Positions 55,108 to 63,980 of a stretch of DNA of 64,000 bases are shown here, piece after piece; positions within the stretch are counted from its first letter, which is position 1; every line of letters starts with the position of its first letter. A program made the position numbers and the translations under genes. This DNA comes from Paenibacillus sp. N3.4 (lineage in GTDB: Bacteria > Bacillota > Bacilli > Paenibacillales > NBRC-103111). The DNA lies in contig NZ_VRTT01000001.1 in assembly GCF_008017805.1 (NCBI RefSeq), forward strand, positions 186,001 through 250,000, in the 5' to 3' direction. The notes under the pieces are model-generated. The model saw only the letters and a list, made by a program, of their open reading frames with translations. It had not been told where the DNA came from and searched no databases.

Positions 55108-55422
55108 TTAATGGTGGGTTTTGGTTTCCAACTCCTGATTCGTGCGGAACCATAGATGAAGATCGTTTATGATTGAAGCCAAATCAGCAATCTCCGAGTT
55201 CAAGTGACAGGAAGTAGGGAAATCATCCTCCCGATCAAGCTGATTTTGTTTGTAAATGATTTTTGCTTCTAACTTCATAATGCGGTCAGGGATCGATCCA
55301 CGGATTTCTTCCCAGCGCAATAATATATGAGCACGTACTTCGGATTCAAAGGACTCCCATTCTGTTTCCAGAAAGGGAATCTCAATCCCTAATCTTGGAT
55401 CATAGTGAAAATAGCTGCTCAT
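55108..55422 (-). CDS. Small hypothetical protein upstream of the ytpB pair
   Basis: 104 residues, hydrophilic and largely helical (FLETEWESFESEVRAHILLRWEEIRGSIPDRIMKLEAK), no signal or membrane helix. GGAGGTACACATAAGA precedes the ATG. It ends 29 bases before the next gene on the same strand, so it is the first gene of a likely operon with the unknown 208-residue protein and ytpB. No family recognised. Divergent from the export operon; 55423-55598 holds the two start regions and no other feature I can support. Confidence 0.68.
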   Translation of the reverse strand: MSSYFHYDPRLGIEIPFLETEWESFESEVRAHILLRWEEIRGSIPDRIMKLEAKIIYKQNQLDREDDFPTSCHLNSEIADLASIINDLHLWFRTNQELETKTHH

Positions 55423-55598
55423 TCTTATGTGTACCTCCTTGCAGTAAAACAGCCTGCTACTTGTTCAAGAAACATTCTACCTTTAAATGTAACACTTCAA
55501 ACCTTTGGTTTCCAGTTAAAATTGTATGTCAATGCGATTTCGTTTTCTGTTATACTTAAACAATGTTTTTAGAACGGAATTTGGCAAGGAGGATTTAG

Positions 55599-56933
55599 AT
55601 GTCCGCTACACCAGTAAAAGAAAACATCGCATGGAAACAGCTCATCTCCTTTTTTCTACCCCTCGGCCTTTCGGCAACCCTAGTAACCCTCTCGCACGTT
55701 ATTATTAATAGCACATTGGCTAGGGCTGAGAATCCGGAAATAGTCATTGCCAGCTATGCACTTCCCTTAAGTTTGCTTGGTATCACGGAAAGGCCTGTTG
55801 TCCTGCTCAGACAAGCTTGTTCTGCACTCGTGAGAGACCGGGTATCTTTCCGGGCCATGGCTGTCGTCAGTTCTTATGTATTCGCTTGCATTATCCTAAT
55901 CGGACTTATGATCTGTTACACGCCTGTTGGAGAATGGGTGTTTCTTTATTTTTTTGGCATTGAACGCGAACTGCTAAGCACGACGCTCAGTGTTTACCGA
56001 ATTCTCATGTACGTCAGTATTTTTTCCGGACTGCGATGCTTATTTCACGGCATCATTATTTTTAATATGCGAACGAAGTGGTTGACCATCGGCATGTGCG
56101 TGCGAATTATGGCTATGTACTTGCTATCGCTATATTTCATTTCAACAAACAACGTCTCCAGCGGTCGAGTCGGCGCTATTATTTTCCTAGTCGGTATGGT
56201 GATTGAGGCAATCGTTGCTGTATGGGAAGGGACGAGTTTGCTGAGAAAAGTGATTCCGGAGAAGGTACCGGATCATCCCATCGAGACCAAGAAGCAAATA
56301 TTTAGTTTCTATAAGCCGCTTCTCTATTCTTCCGTTATCGCCGTCGTCATTGGACCTGCTATTAATGCGATGCTGGGGAAAACCATTCATATTCATTTAG
56401 CCATTTCTTCCTATGCCATTGCGGGCTCCTTAACGCAGCTTGTCATGAGCTTTTTCTCCTATATTCATCAAATTGTATTAAACTTTTATCGAAAAGATGC
56501 AAGGAGAGTTCTGCGCTTCGCCCTCATTCTAAGCTTTATACCTGGGACACTAATTGCTATTTTGGGCTATACAGCTCTTGGACCTTGGTTTATGACACAT
56601 GTGATGGGTGTCAATGCCGAGCTTATGACGGCTAGTTTGAGCGCCATTCGCATTTTCATGATTATGACCATTGTGTTTCCTTGGTTAGACTATATGAATG
56701 GTATTATTATGCTTAGAGGTCAGACCCAAATTATGGTTGTTTCCCAATCAGCAAACGCCTTCATAACCATTCTGACCCTCATTATCGCGGTCTGGCTCAC
56801 ACCCGGTTGGAATGGAATGATTGGCGCTCTGGCCCAGTCTTTCGGTATGTTAGCTGAACTCGTCGTCGTGATTATTGTTCTTAAACGAACGACTCCAGAG
56901 GATCAATCCACTATCTCTTCAACAAATTTTTAA
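55599..56933 (+). CDS. MATE/MVF-type multidrug or lipid exporter
   Basis: 444 residues with about twelve membrane helices in two similar halves. The N-terminal FFLPLGLSATLVTLSHVIINSTLARAEN and the second half YKPLLYSSVIAVVIGPAINAMLG resemble the MOP superfamily (MATE, MurJ-like flippases). No soluble domain. The substrate could be a drug or a lipid-linked product. It is the first of five genes on the plus strand with short gaps (24, 18, -4 and 13 bases), so it probably leads an operon. AAGGAGGATTTAG precedes the ATG. Confidence 0.75.
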   Translation: MSATPVKENIAWKQLISFFLPLGLSATLVTLSHVIINSTLARAENPEIVIASYALPLSLLGITERPVVLLRQACSALVRDRVSFRAMAVVSSYVFACIILIGLMICYTPVGEWVFLYFFGIERELLSTTLSVYRILMYVSIFSGLRCLFHGIIIFNMRTKWLTIGMCVRIMAMYLLSLYFISTNNVSSGRVGAIIFLVGMVIEAIVAVWEGTSLLRKVIPEKVPDHPIETKKQIFSFYKPLLYSSVIAVVIGPAINAMLGKTIHIHLAISSYAIAGSLTQLVMSFFSYIHQIVLNFYRKDARRVLRFALILSFIPGTLIAILGYTALGPWFMTHVMGVNAELMTASLSAIRIFMIMTIVFPWLDYMNGIIMLRGQTQIMVVSQSANAFITILTLIIAVWLTPGWNGMIGALAQSFGMLAELVVVIIVLKRTTPEDQSTISSTNF

Positions 56934-56956
56934 AAGAAATCGAGTGATAACCTGCG

Positions 56957-58141
56957 ATGAATACGTCTATGACTATGAAGACACGAGATTCACTGCTTAA
57001 ACTGTTCACCTTTTCCTTCTTTATGACGATGGGGATTGTCGTCACTTTTTTTCCGCTTTATTTTGATTACAAAGGCTACACCAAGATCCAAATCGGACTG
57101 CTCTATGCGATTGGACCGCTCATTGGCATTGCCACAAATTTGCTTTGGGGATATCTTAGCGACCGATTCCAAACCGTGAAGAAAATCATGATCATTCTCA
57201 TTGCCGGACAGTTGGTAACAGCCTTGCTCGTATTTACTGCAGGTTGGTTCTCCCTGCTCTACATATGTTTGGCTATGTTCTTCTTCTTTCAACAGCCGGT
57301 GAACTCACTGAATGACAGCCAACTGATGCTGAGTATTCGTACGAGCGGCAAGAGCTATGCATCCTTCCGTATATGGGGTTCCATTGGCTTTGCCGTGTCT
57401 GCCGGCGGCTTTGGCATGCTTCTTAGATACTATGGTACTGGACTAACGCCCATGCTATGTCTACTTACGATTTCTTGTTCTTTAATTATCGTATTTCTGT
57501 TGAAGGACGCACGTCAAAGCGGTAAGAAAATGGAATTTGGCGGGATGATCAACATTATTCGTTCCAGACGGTTTATCTGGTTCCTTTTGTTAGTTATCAT
57601 CATGTCAGTCTCCCACCGCTTCAATGATGGATTCCTAGCCTTGTATATGAGACAGCTCGGAGCCTCCGACTCTCTGATCGGATATGCCTGGATGACGTCT
57701 GCGCTAAGCGAAATTCCCGTGTTCTTTTTTCTGAGTAAACAAGGTCATCGCTTTAAAGAATTGCCTCTGCTCGCTTTTGCCGGTGTCATGTATGCGGTTC
57801 GTTTCTTGATCATGGGCTCGATTCATAATCCCTCTTGGGTCATTGGCATTCAACTGATGCACAGCTTGACCTTCGGCATTTTCTTATTCACGGCTAATCG
57901 ATATATTAGCCAAATTATTCCAGATGAGTATCGCTCTTCGGGTCAAGCCATTTTTGCTGTCGCTTGGTCAAGTGTTGCGGGACTAATCAGTGGTACATTA
58001 GGAGGTTGGATTTTTGATTCTTCAGGCGGGAGCACCGTCTATTACATTGCAGCCTGCTTATCCATCGTATCCGCAATAGGGTTTCTCGGAACTCACTTAT
58101 TTCAAAATGATGACAGCCTGCCAGCGCGGCAGAGATCGTAA
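56957..58141 (+). CDS. MFS transporter, paralogue of the 47.2-kb gene
   Basis: 394 residues, twelve membrane helices. It shares with the other MFS protein the phrases GLLYAIGPLIG, WGYLSDRFQTVKKIM, SYASFRIWGSIGFAVS, SHRFNDGFLALYMRQLGASDS and RSSGQAIFAVAWSSVAG, so both belong to the same PPP/LacY-like group. Substrate unknown. Second gene of the export operon. Confidence 0.82.
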   Translation: MNTSMTMKTRDSLLKLFTFSFFMTMGIVVTFFPLYFDYKGYTKIQIGLLYAIGPLIGIATNLLWGYLSDRFQTVKKIMIILIAGQLVTALLVFTAGWFSLLYICLAMFFFFQQPVNSLNDSQLMLSIRTSGKSYASFRIWGSIGFAVSAGGFGMLLRYYGTGLTPMLCLLTISCSLIIVFLLKDARQSGKKMEFGGMINIIRSRRFIWFLLLVIIMSVSHRFNDGFLALYMRQLGASDSLIGYAWMTSALSEIPVFFFLSKQGHRFKELPLLAFAGVMYAVRFLIMGSIHNPSWVIGIQLMHSLTFGIFLFTANRYISQIIPDEYRSSGQAIFAVAWSSVAGLISGTLGGWIFDSSGGSTVYYIAACLSIVSAIGFLGTHLFQNDDSLPARQRS

Positions 58142-58159
58142 AAGGAAGGGAATGATTGC

Positions 58160-58852
58160 GTGCTAGCCATTGAACGGTTATCTCACAGCTTCCGAACAGG
58201 CCAAGAAGATACCCCCGTTCTGCATGAGCTTAATTTCCGAGTAGAGCAAGGTGAAATGGTCGCTTTACTCGGCAGTTCAGGCTCCGGGAAATCAACATTG
58301 CTGAATCTGATGGCCGGCTTAATGAAGCCCACCCAAGGAAGTATTCTCATCGCGGGCCATGCCATTGAAAAAATGAACGAAAACCGCTTGGCGGAATTTC
58401 GGCGAACTCACATCGGCTTTATTTTCCAATCTTATGAATTAATACCACATTTGACCGTTCGCGAAAATGTCGAACTACCGCTTGTTTTCCAAAGCGTATC
58501 CGGTCAAGAGCGTAAACAAAGAGCGATGTCCCTCTTGCAGAAAGTCGGTATCGGTGATAAATCTGAAATGTTTCCCTCGCAGCTATCCGGAGGCCAACAG
58601 CAGCGAGTCAGTATCGCCCGTTCCTTGATCACCAAGCCGGCTATCGTCTTCGCCGATGAACCGACAGGCAACCTGGATACGAAGACCGAAACGGAAATCA
58701 TTGATTTGCTCATTGATTTGAATCAGAACTCCGGCATTACGTTCGTTATTGTCACGCATGAACACGAAGTCGCAAGCCGCACGCAGCGTATTTTGCAATT
58801 GCGCGATGGCTATTTATTGGAGGAAGGCGATCAGGAGGGTGAAGCCGGATGA
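58160..58852 (+). CDS. ABC transporter ATPase, MacB/LolD type
   Basis: 230 residues from GTG with GGAAGGG upstream. Walker A is GSSGSGKSTLLN, signature LSGGQQQRVSIARSL, Walker B IVFADEPTGNLD, and the switch His is in FVIVTHEHEVA. The type is that of MacB/LolD, which drive export without a substrate channel of the classical kind. Its last four bases overlap the start of the permease gene (ATGA), so they are translationally coupled. Confidence 0.93.
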   Translation: MLAIERLSHSFRTGQEDTPVLHELNFRVEQGEMVALLGSSGSGKSTLLNLMAGLMKPTQGSILIAGHAIEKMNENRLAEFRRTHIGFIFQSYELIPHLTVRENVELPLVFQSVSGQERKQRAMSLLQKVGIGDKSEMFPSQLSGGQQQRVSIARSLITKPAIVFADEPTGNLDTKTETEIIDLLIDLNQNSGITFVIVTHEHEVASRTQRILQLRDGYLLEEGDQEGEAG

Positions 58853-60201
58853 AGCTCAAAGATTACATTCGTCTCGGCTGGGATCAGCTGCAACGGCGTA
58901 AGGTTGTAACTGCGCTATGTACGGTTGGGATTGCCATCGGTTCTGCTTCCATCATGGTTGCTTTAGGTTTTGGCGAATCCATTCAGCATTATAGTCAAAA
59001 GCAGATGAGCTATTACTTGAAAACCGATGAAATTACGATCGTCGATCAAACCGACAATCCTAACGGTCAAGGAAAAATAACGCCTACGAAGCTTAATCTC
59101 ATACGTACTTTTCCGCATGTGAAATCTGTTGCCAGCTTTCAAGAATTGGGTCAGTTCAACCTCACTGTCGATGAAGACAAACAAAGCTATCTTCGTCTTA
59201 TTGCGACTGAACTAAATACCTTGGAGGACTTCGACTCCAAATTCCAACAAGGCGGTGTTGCTGAGCATGAAGGCAGTATCGTTCTCAATTACGGAGCAAC
59301 ACTGGGTCTTATGGATGCGAAAACGCAGGAAGTCAGAAATAAACTCATGCAGCAAAATCCGACCAAGGAACAAACGGAAACTTACAGACAGATGGGAGCT
59401 ATACCTTACGCCCTTTACCAGAAACAGCTTTTGCTGAAATCGGCTAACTCCCCAGAACAACAGGGCAACCCATCCAGTACCGCCACCCCCAAGGTCAGCG
59501 AATTTACGCTTCGAGTCACAGGGGTGCTGAAAAAACCGGATGGGCTGCCTGACTACATGCTGCAAGGCAACAAAATTGCTTATGTAACACCTGAGATGGG
59601 CCTAAAAATACTGCAGTCACTCAACAAATCCTCCGCGAACGGACAAGTTCACTATTCAGAAGTCCGTGTCAAAGTCGATAGCAGCGTGAATATCAAACAA
59701 GTCGATGAACTCATCAAAAAACTTCAGCTAACGACACAGACCAATCTCTATCAAGAGGATCGGATGAAAGGTCAATTCGCTATTATCAGATTGCTGCTGA
59801 CCGGTGTTGGTCTCTTTGTACTGTTAGTCGCCTCCATCTCAATCGTTGTTGCCATGACCATGTCAACCCATCAAAGGCGCAGACAGATTGGTATTATGAA
59901 GGTGCTTGGCGCTAATTTAAGCCAAATTCGCAACATGTTTATCGTCGAATCCTCACTCCTTGGCATGCTGGGCGGATTGGTTGGCATCTTACTCTCTTAT
60001 TGGGTGATATGGGGAATTAATTTAATTATTATCAAATTCAATTCCAATCCCAGCGGGGAATCCGCGGAAATTTTATTCATCAGCTTATGGATTCTTCCAG
60101 TCGGCATGTTTTTCGCCATTATGACCGGTGTATTATCTGGTCTGTACCCTGCAGTCAAAGCTTCCCGAACAGATGCTTTAACCGCAATTAAACGAGAATA
60201 G
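58849..60201 (+). CDS. ABC transporter permease, MacB/FtsX type
   Basis: 450 residues. One N-terminal helix (about 17-37), a large extracellular MacB periplasmic-core-like domain (about 45-310), and three C-terminal helices (FtsX domain, about 318-440) with QRRRQIGIMKVLGANLSQI and ending GLYPAVKASRTDALTAIKRE, the standard MacB/FtsX end. It works with the overlapping ATPase and the adaptor below. The family exports peptides, macrolides or lipoproteins; here the substrate is unknown. Confidence 0.9.
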   Translation: MKLKDYIRLGWDQLQRRKVVTALCTVGIAIGSASIMVALGFGESIQHYSQKQMSYYLKTDEITIVDQTDNPNGQGKITPTKLNLIRTFPHVKSVASFQELGQFNLTVDEDKQSYLRLIATELNTLEDFDSKFQQGGVAEHEGSIVLNYGATLGLMDAKTQEVRNKLMQQNPTKEQTETYRQMGAIPYALYQKQLLLKSANSPEQQGNPSSTATPKVSEFTLRVTGVLKKPDGLPDYMLQGNKIAYVTPEMGLKILQSLNKSSANGQVHYSEVRVKVDSSVNIKQVDELIKKLQLTTQTNLYQEDRMKGQFAIIRLLLTGVGLFVLLVASISIVVAMTMSTHQRRRQIGIMKVLGANLSQIRNMFIVESSLLGMLGGLVGILLSYWVIWGINLIIIKFNSNPSGESAEILFISLWILPVGMFFAIMTGVLSGLYPAVKASRTDALTAIKRE

Positions 60202-60214
60202 GAGAATGTCCCCG

Positions 60215-61315
60215 ATGAGCAAAAAGAAAACATGGACAATAGTCGCAGCTGCGGTTGCCGTCTGTGGCATTAGCACCCTTCTTTACATATCCAGCCATCC
60301 TAAACCGGCGCACAATCCAAATGACAGTGCAGCAGCACTTAAAGTATTGCAATTCAAAGTGACAAAAGAAGATTTAGTCAACAATATCGAAGTTAAAGGC
60401 AAATCTTCCTATCAGAAAGAGACGCGTATTTACGCTCCATTCAGCGGCGAAATCAAAGCTTGGAACGTGACCGACGGAGCTCAAGTTAAAAAAGGAGACC
60501 TTATGTTTGAGCTCGACGCCACTCCGCTTAAGAGTGAAATTGCAAATCTCCAAACGAGCTTAAAAAAGCAAAAATTAGAGGCGGATCTTGCCAACTTCAA
60601 AGCTGCTTCTTCCTCCAATGATGCAGCAAGCTTAAGTGCGGGCGCTCTGAGTGAAAACGAAGCGCGTCAGCGCTTTGCCGACTCGGAAGGACGCAAAATC
60701 CAGGAACAATTGAATAGTGTCAGCAATGAGTCGACGCAGCTGCAGCTTGCCAAGAAACAAGAAAAAGTCGAACAGGCTTCTTTCATAGCGCCTGAGAATG
60801 GCATTTTCTTATTCGAAGATTCCTCCAAAATTCCTAAATCTGTCGAGGAAAGCGTAAGAATCGGTAAAATCGTTGATTTAACAAAACTGCAGCTTGTTTG
60901 TACGGTAGGCGAATTCGATGTCTTCCGGATCAAGCCAGACATGCTCGTCCAAGTAAAAGTAGATGCTTTGAAACAGACAAAACTCAAAGGCAAGGTTGAG
61001 AAAGTATCCAAATTTGCCAAAACAGGGACCGAACAAGGGTCCGGTTCCGCTCAATTTGAAGTCACCATTTCCCTAGAACCAAATGATCAATTGATCGCAG
61101 GGCTCAGCCTCTCGGGGACGATAGAAACGGAAAATCGTCCTGGTGCCATAGTCGTTCCTACATTAGCTGTGATGCATGAGAAGGATGTCTACTATGTCAT
61201 GCTGCAAACGGCTCAAGGCACAGAGCGCCGAGATATTGAAATTGGATTGGAAACTCCGGAGAAAACTGAAGTGCTCAAAGGACTGAACGTTGGCGACACG
61301 GTTGTGCTACAATAA
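60215..61315 (+). CDS. MacA/HlyD-type adaptor protein
   Basis: 366 residues from ATG 60215; the ATG 9 bases earlier overlaps the GGAG ribosome site. One N-terminal membrane helix (about 6-27), a biotinyl-lipoyl-like half (APFSGEIKAWNVTDGAQVKKGDLMFELD), a helical hairpin (about 105-180), the second lipoyl half (ASFIAPENGIFLF), a beta-barrel and a membrane-proximal domain. In Gram-positive bacteria such adaptors assist MacB-type pumps, possibly across the wall. It is the last gene of the export operon. Confidence 0.9.
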   Translation: MSKKKTWTIVAAAVAVCGISTLLYISSHPKPAHNPNDSAAALKVLQFKVTKEDLVNNIEVKGKSSYQKETRIYAPFSGEIKAWNVTDGAQVKKGDLMFELDATPLKSEIANLQTSLKKQKLEADLANFKAASSSNDAASLSAGALSENEARQRFADSEGRKIQEQLNSVSNESTQLQLAKKQEKVEQASFIAPENGIFLFEDSSKIPKSVEESVRIGKIVDLTKLQLVCTVGEFDVFRIKPDMLVQVKVDALKQTKLKGKVEKVSKFAKTGTEQGSGSAQFEVTISLEPNDQLIAGLSLSGTIETENRPGAIVVPTLAVMHEKDVYYVMLQTAQGTERRDIEIGLETPEKTEVLKGLNVGDTVVLQ

Positions 61316-61448
61316 GTAGTGCCTTATAATAAGGATAACGTCTTAGTACCAAGTGATAAATGGTTGCACCAAGAACCCTATCACAATCGTCGTCAAGTAT
61401 TCGCATCTTATGTCCAAATTGAAGTTGTAAAGGCAGGTAATACGTTTC

Positions 61449-62095
61449 ATGAATTATGAAGATTTCAAAACAATCGTACTTGAACGCCGCAGCGTTCGTA
61501 ATTTTACAGAGCAAGAAGTAGCAATCGAAGATATTCGTGAAATTATTGATTGTGCCCGTTATGCGCCCAGCGATACGAATTCCCAAACGTGGAAGTTTAT
61601 TGCGATCAGAAACACGGAGAAGATTAAACATATTGAACAATTGACGTGGGATCAGCTTCACCTCCGTGCCGCGGCCGCCGAGGAGAAAGGTCTTTCGAGA
61701 GAAGCCCGCATGCTGGTCAGATCCTTTGGGCCTTATGCAACAGCGTTCTCCGATGCGCCTGTGTTGATCATTTGTTTGGCGACACCCTATGAGTCCAAGT
61801 TCCGCGATCGGATCTTTGACCCTATCGAGCTCGTCGACGATGCTGTCTGGGCAGAAGAAGGCATCAAGAGCTCTTGCCTGGCCTCCCAGAACCTGATGTT
61901 AGCTGCTCACGCCCGTGGCTTGGCAACTGTCCGATGACAGGTCCCGTGCTGCTTGCACAGGATCAGATTAGAGCCTACCTTGACATTCCTGAAGAATGTC
62001 AGATTAACATGGTCATCGCGCTTGGATATCCCAAGGACCGCCCAGGTAAATTGGCACGCAAAGAAATCGACGATATTCTTCAAATCATTGATTAA
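61449..62095 (+). CDS. Nitroreductase-family protein, frameshifted
   Basis: Two frames (61449-61937 and about 61920-62095) give 215 residues. The FMN-binding N-terminus reads LERRSVRNFTEQEV, and YAPSDTNSQTWKF is the usual flavin-contact phrase. The break is in GGCTTGGCAAC (about 61918-61923); one added G restores HARGLGNCPMTGPVLLAQ, followed by the FMN motif NMVIALGYPKDRPGK. The substrate is unknown; family members reduce nitro compounds, enones or flavin-linked substrates. AGGCAGGTAAT precedes the ATG. It stands between the export operon and the second repeat element. Confidence 0.82.
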
Positions 62096-62116
62096 AGCCT
62101 GATATGTCCTAACAAG

Positions 62117-62519
62117 AAAATCGCCAGAAAATCCTGACGTTCCTATCTGTAAGCACGCTTTTCAGCGTTATAGTGAAGTTGTTGCTTCTACTGATTGCTG
62201 TAACACTGAAAAACAGTGTTACAATTCCAAATATGTCACTTTTGATCTACTTTTCTATCTGTAAGCACGCTTTTCAGCGTTATAGTGAAGTTGTTGCTTC
62301 TACTGACTGCTGTAACACTGAAAAACAGTGTTATTTTTCTAGACATACCGTTTGTGGAGCCATTTCCTTGTGGGACTCTTCGGATGTCATGACATCCTTC
62401 ACAGACTAAGCGTGTAAACCCGTTCCATGGAGCGTTCAATTTGGGTACTTCCTTGCGAACATTTGGCCATTATGTTCCTTATGATTTTTTACAAACGCAT
62501 CCCCATGATTACGTTCATC
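62117..62519. repeat. Repeat element, copy 2
   Basis: Same organisation as 40087-40794: left edge AAGAAAATC, two 112-bp units starting at 62147 and 62259, then the conserved right flank (about 62331-62519) ending ACGTTCATC. Compared with copy 1, it holds two rather than five units and 13 extra bases (GACTCTTCGGATG) in the right flank. Confidence 0.8.
62382..62397. other. 16-bp perfect palindrome in the repeat element
   Basis: GGATGTCATGACATCC. Copy 1 keeps only the right half because of the 13-base difference. Could be a protein-binding site. Confidence 0.5.
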
Positions 62520-62555
62520 AAAAGAAGTTGTCGCAAGCCGACAGCTTCTTTTTTT
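62520..62555 (+). terminator. Terminator at the end of repeat-element copy 2
   Basis: Hairpin AAGAAGTTGTCG-CAAG-CCGACAGCTTCTT followed by T run. Confidence 0.7.
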
Positions 62556-62595
62556 AATATCCCGATTAGCGGCTCTTCTGTAAATAGCTCTGTGG

Positions 62596-62802
62596 TTATT
62601 CCTCCGTTTTCCCAGGCCAGAATGCAGCTTTCCCCAGCAGCATGGTAGTGGAAGTAACTACGCGCGTGTCACGCTCTACCACCGTTTTAGTATCGTATTG
62701 GGTAGCTGTCTCACCGCCAACACATATTTGCGGTATCTGCATCCCAGCCTTTTTTAACGTTTGCTCAGCTGTACGGCGAATTTCTGGGATACGGTTTATT
62801 GA
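62596..62802 (-). pseudogene. Truncated remnant of an unrecognised gene
   Basis: 68 open codons on the minus strand end at TAA 62596 with good coding character: IPEIRRTAEQTLKKAGMQIP, QICVGGETATQYDTKTVV, TMLLGKAAFWPGKTEE. The reading opens just after a stop at 62803-62805, with no start codon or ribosome site in front of it; only an internal ATG is available. Directly upstream is the yebC terminator. So the 5' part of the gene is missing, probably by deletion. No family recognised. It is absent from standard ORF calls because no valid start exists. Confidence 0.5.
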
Positions 62803-62809
62803 TCAGCAA

Positions 62810-62854
62810 TAAAAAAAGGCTATACCACTCCAAAAAGAGTGGTATAACCTTTTT
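62810..62854 (-). terminator. Terminator after yebC
   Basis: Near-perfect hairpin GGTTATACCACTC-TTTTTG-GAGTGGTATAGCC with seven T residues on the minus strand. Confidence 0.87.
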
Positions 62855-62883
62855 ATTAGAATTACGTTAGTACGTGCAAGTAG

Positions 62884-63624
62884 TTAACCAATTCGTTGCA
62901 TTTCTTCTTCGCTGATTTCAAAATTAGCAAAAACATCCTGAACATCATCGTTATCGTCAAAAGCATCCATCATTTTTAGCAGCTTTTCAGCGTTTTCGCC
63001 TTCTACCATAACCGTGTTTTGCGGAATCCAACGAACAGCAGCCGAACTAAAGCGAAAGCTTTCCTTCTCCAACGCGGTTTTGACAGCTTCAATTTCATGC
63101 GGGTGTGTGATGATTTCGAAGCTTTCTTCCGATGTCGTCAGATCTTCAGCGCCCGCATCTAGGACTTGAAGCATCAGCTCGTCCTCTTCCACTTCAAAGT
63201 CTTCCCGATTCAAAACAAGCACACCTTTTTCATCGAACATGTAGGCGACACAACCGGATTCACCCATGTTGCCGCCGCGTTTATTAAAGATCGAACGCAC
63301 ATCCGCCGCAGTACGGTTACGGTTATCCGTCAAACACTTGACCATAATCGCAACGCCGCCCGGTCCGTACCCTTCGTAAAAAATTTCTTCGTATTCGACG
63401 TTATCGCCATCGCCTGTGGCTTTCTTGATCGCCCGTTCAATATTATCGTTGGGCATCTGAACTTGACGCGCATTCGTAATGGCCGTTTTCAACGCATAGT
63501 TCGCATCCGGATTAGAGCCGCCTTTGCGAGCAGCCACATAAATTTCACGTCCCAATTTAACAAACTGATTATTTTTGGCCTGATCGGCTTTTCCTTTACG
63601 GTCTTTAAACAATTTGAATTTCAT
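62884..63624 (-). CDS. yebC: YebC/PmpR-family protein
   Basis: 246 residues. The family core is GREIYVAARKGGSNPDANYAL, MPNDNIERAIKKATGDGD, EGYGPGGVAIMV and NRTAADVRSIFNKRGGNMGESGCVAYMF. Recent work links the family to relief of ribosome stalling, older work to transcription. The N-terminus (MKFKLFKDRKGKAD) lacks the usual MAGHSKW opening; GGGGAG precedes this ATG, and the upstream in-frame sequence offers no better start. Single gene. Confidence 0.88.
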   Translation of the reverse strand: MKFKLFKDRKGKADQAKNNQFVKLGREIYVAARKGGSNPDANYALKTAITNARQVQMPNDNIERAIKKATGDGDNVEYEEIFYEGYGPGGVAIMVKCLTDNRNRTAADVRSIFNKRGGNMGESGCVAYMFDEKGVLVLNREDFEVEEDELMLQVLDAGAEDLTTSEESFEIITHPHEIEAVKTALEKESFRFSSAAVRWIPQNTVMVEGENAEKLLKMMDAFDDNDDVQDVFANFEISEEEMQRIG

Positions 63625-63700
63625 CGGTTCAAACGCTCCCCTTTATCATTTTGCCACTCTATTTTACCATTCAGTACCTTTGCGGTCAAAGGAGAATAGC

Positions 63701-63739
63701 AAAAAAGACAGTTTCGGAGAACCCGAAAACTGTCTTTTT
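63701..63739. terminator. Terminator after the cold-shock gene
   Basis: AAAAAAGACAGTTTTCGG-type hairpin (AAAAAGACAGTTTCGG / CCGAAAACTGTCTTTTT) with T runs on both strands. Confidence 0.85.
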
Positions 63740-63782
63740 GTTTGTGCTATGACACTATTTATAAGTGGGAGATCCCAGTTTC

Positions 63783-63980
63783 TTATAATTTGGTGACGTT
63801 AGCTGCTTGAGGACCACGGTTGCCTTGAGTAATATCAAACTCAACGGATTGGCCTTCTTCTAATGTTTTGAATCCTTCGCCCTGAATTGCGGAGAAGTGT
63901 ACGAATACATCGTCGCCTCCATCAACAGAAATAAAACCGTAGCCTTTTTCTGCGTTAAACCATTTAACTGTACCTTTCAA
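63783..63980 (-). CDS. Cold-shock protein (CspA family)
   Basis: 65 residues, a complete cold-shock domain. RNP1 is KGYGFISV and RNP2 is DVFVHFSAI, followed by [22 protein letters not shown] small single-stranded RNA/DNA-binding chaperone. AGGAGGTTGTTC lies just before the ATG. The leader and promoter are beyond the right window edge, so any cold-responsive 5' region cannot be judged. Confidence 0.94.
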   Translation of the reverse strand: MKGTVKWFNAEKGYGFISVDGGDDVFVHFSAIQGEGFKTLEEGQSVEFDITQGNRGPQAANVTKL

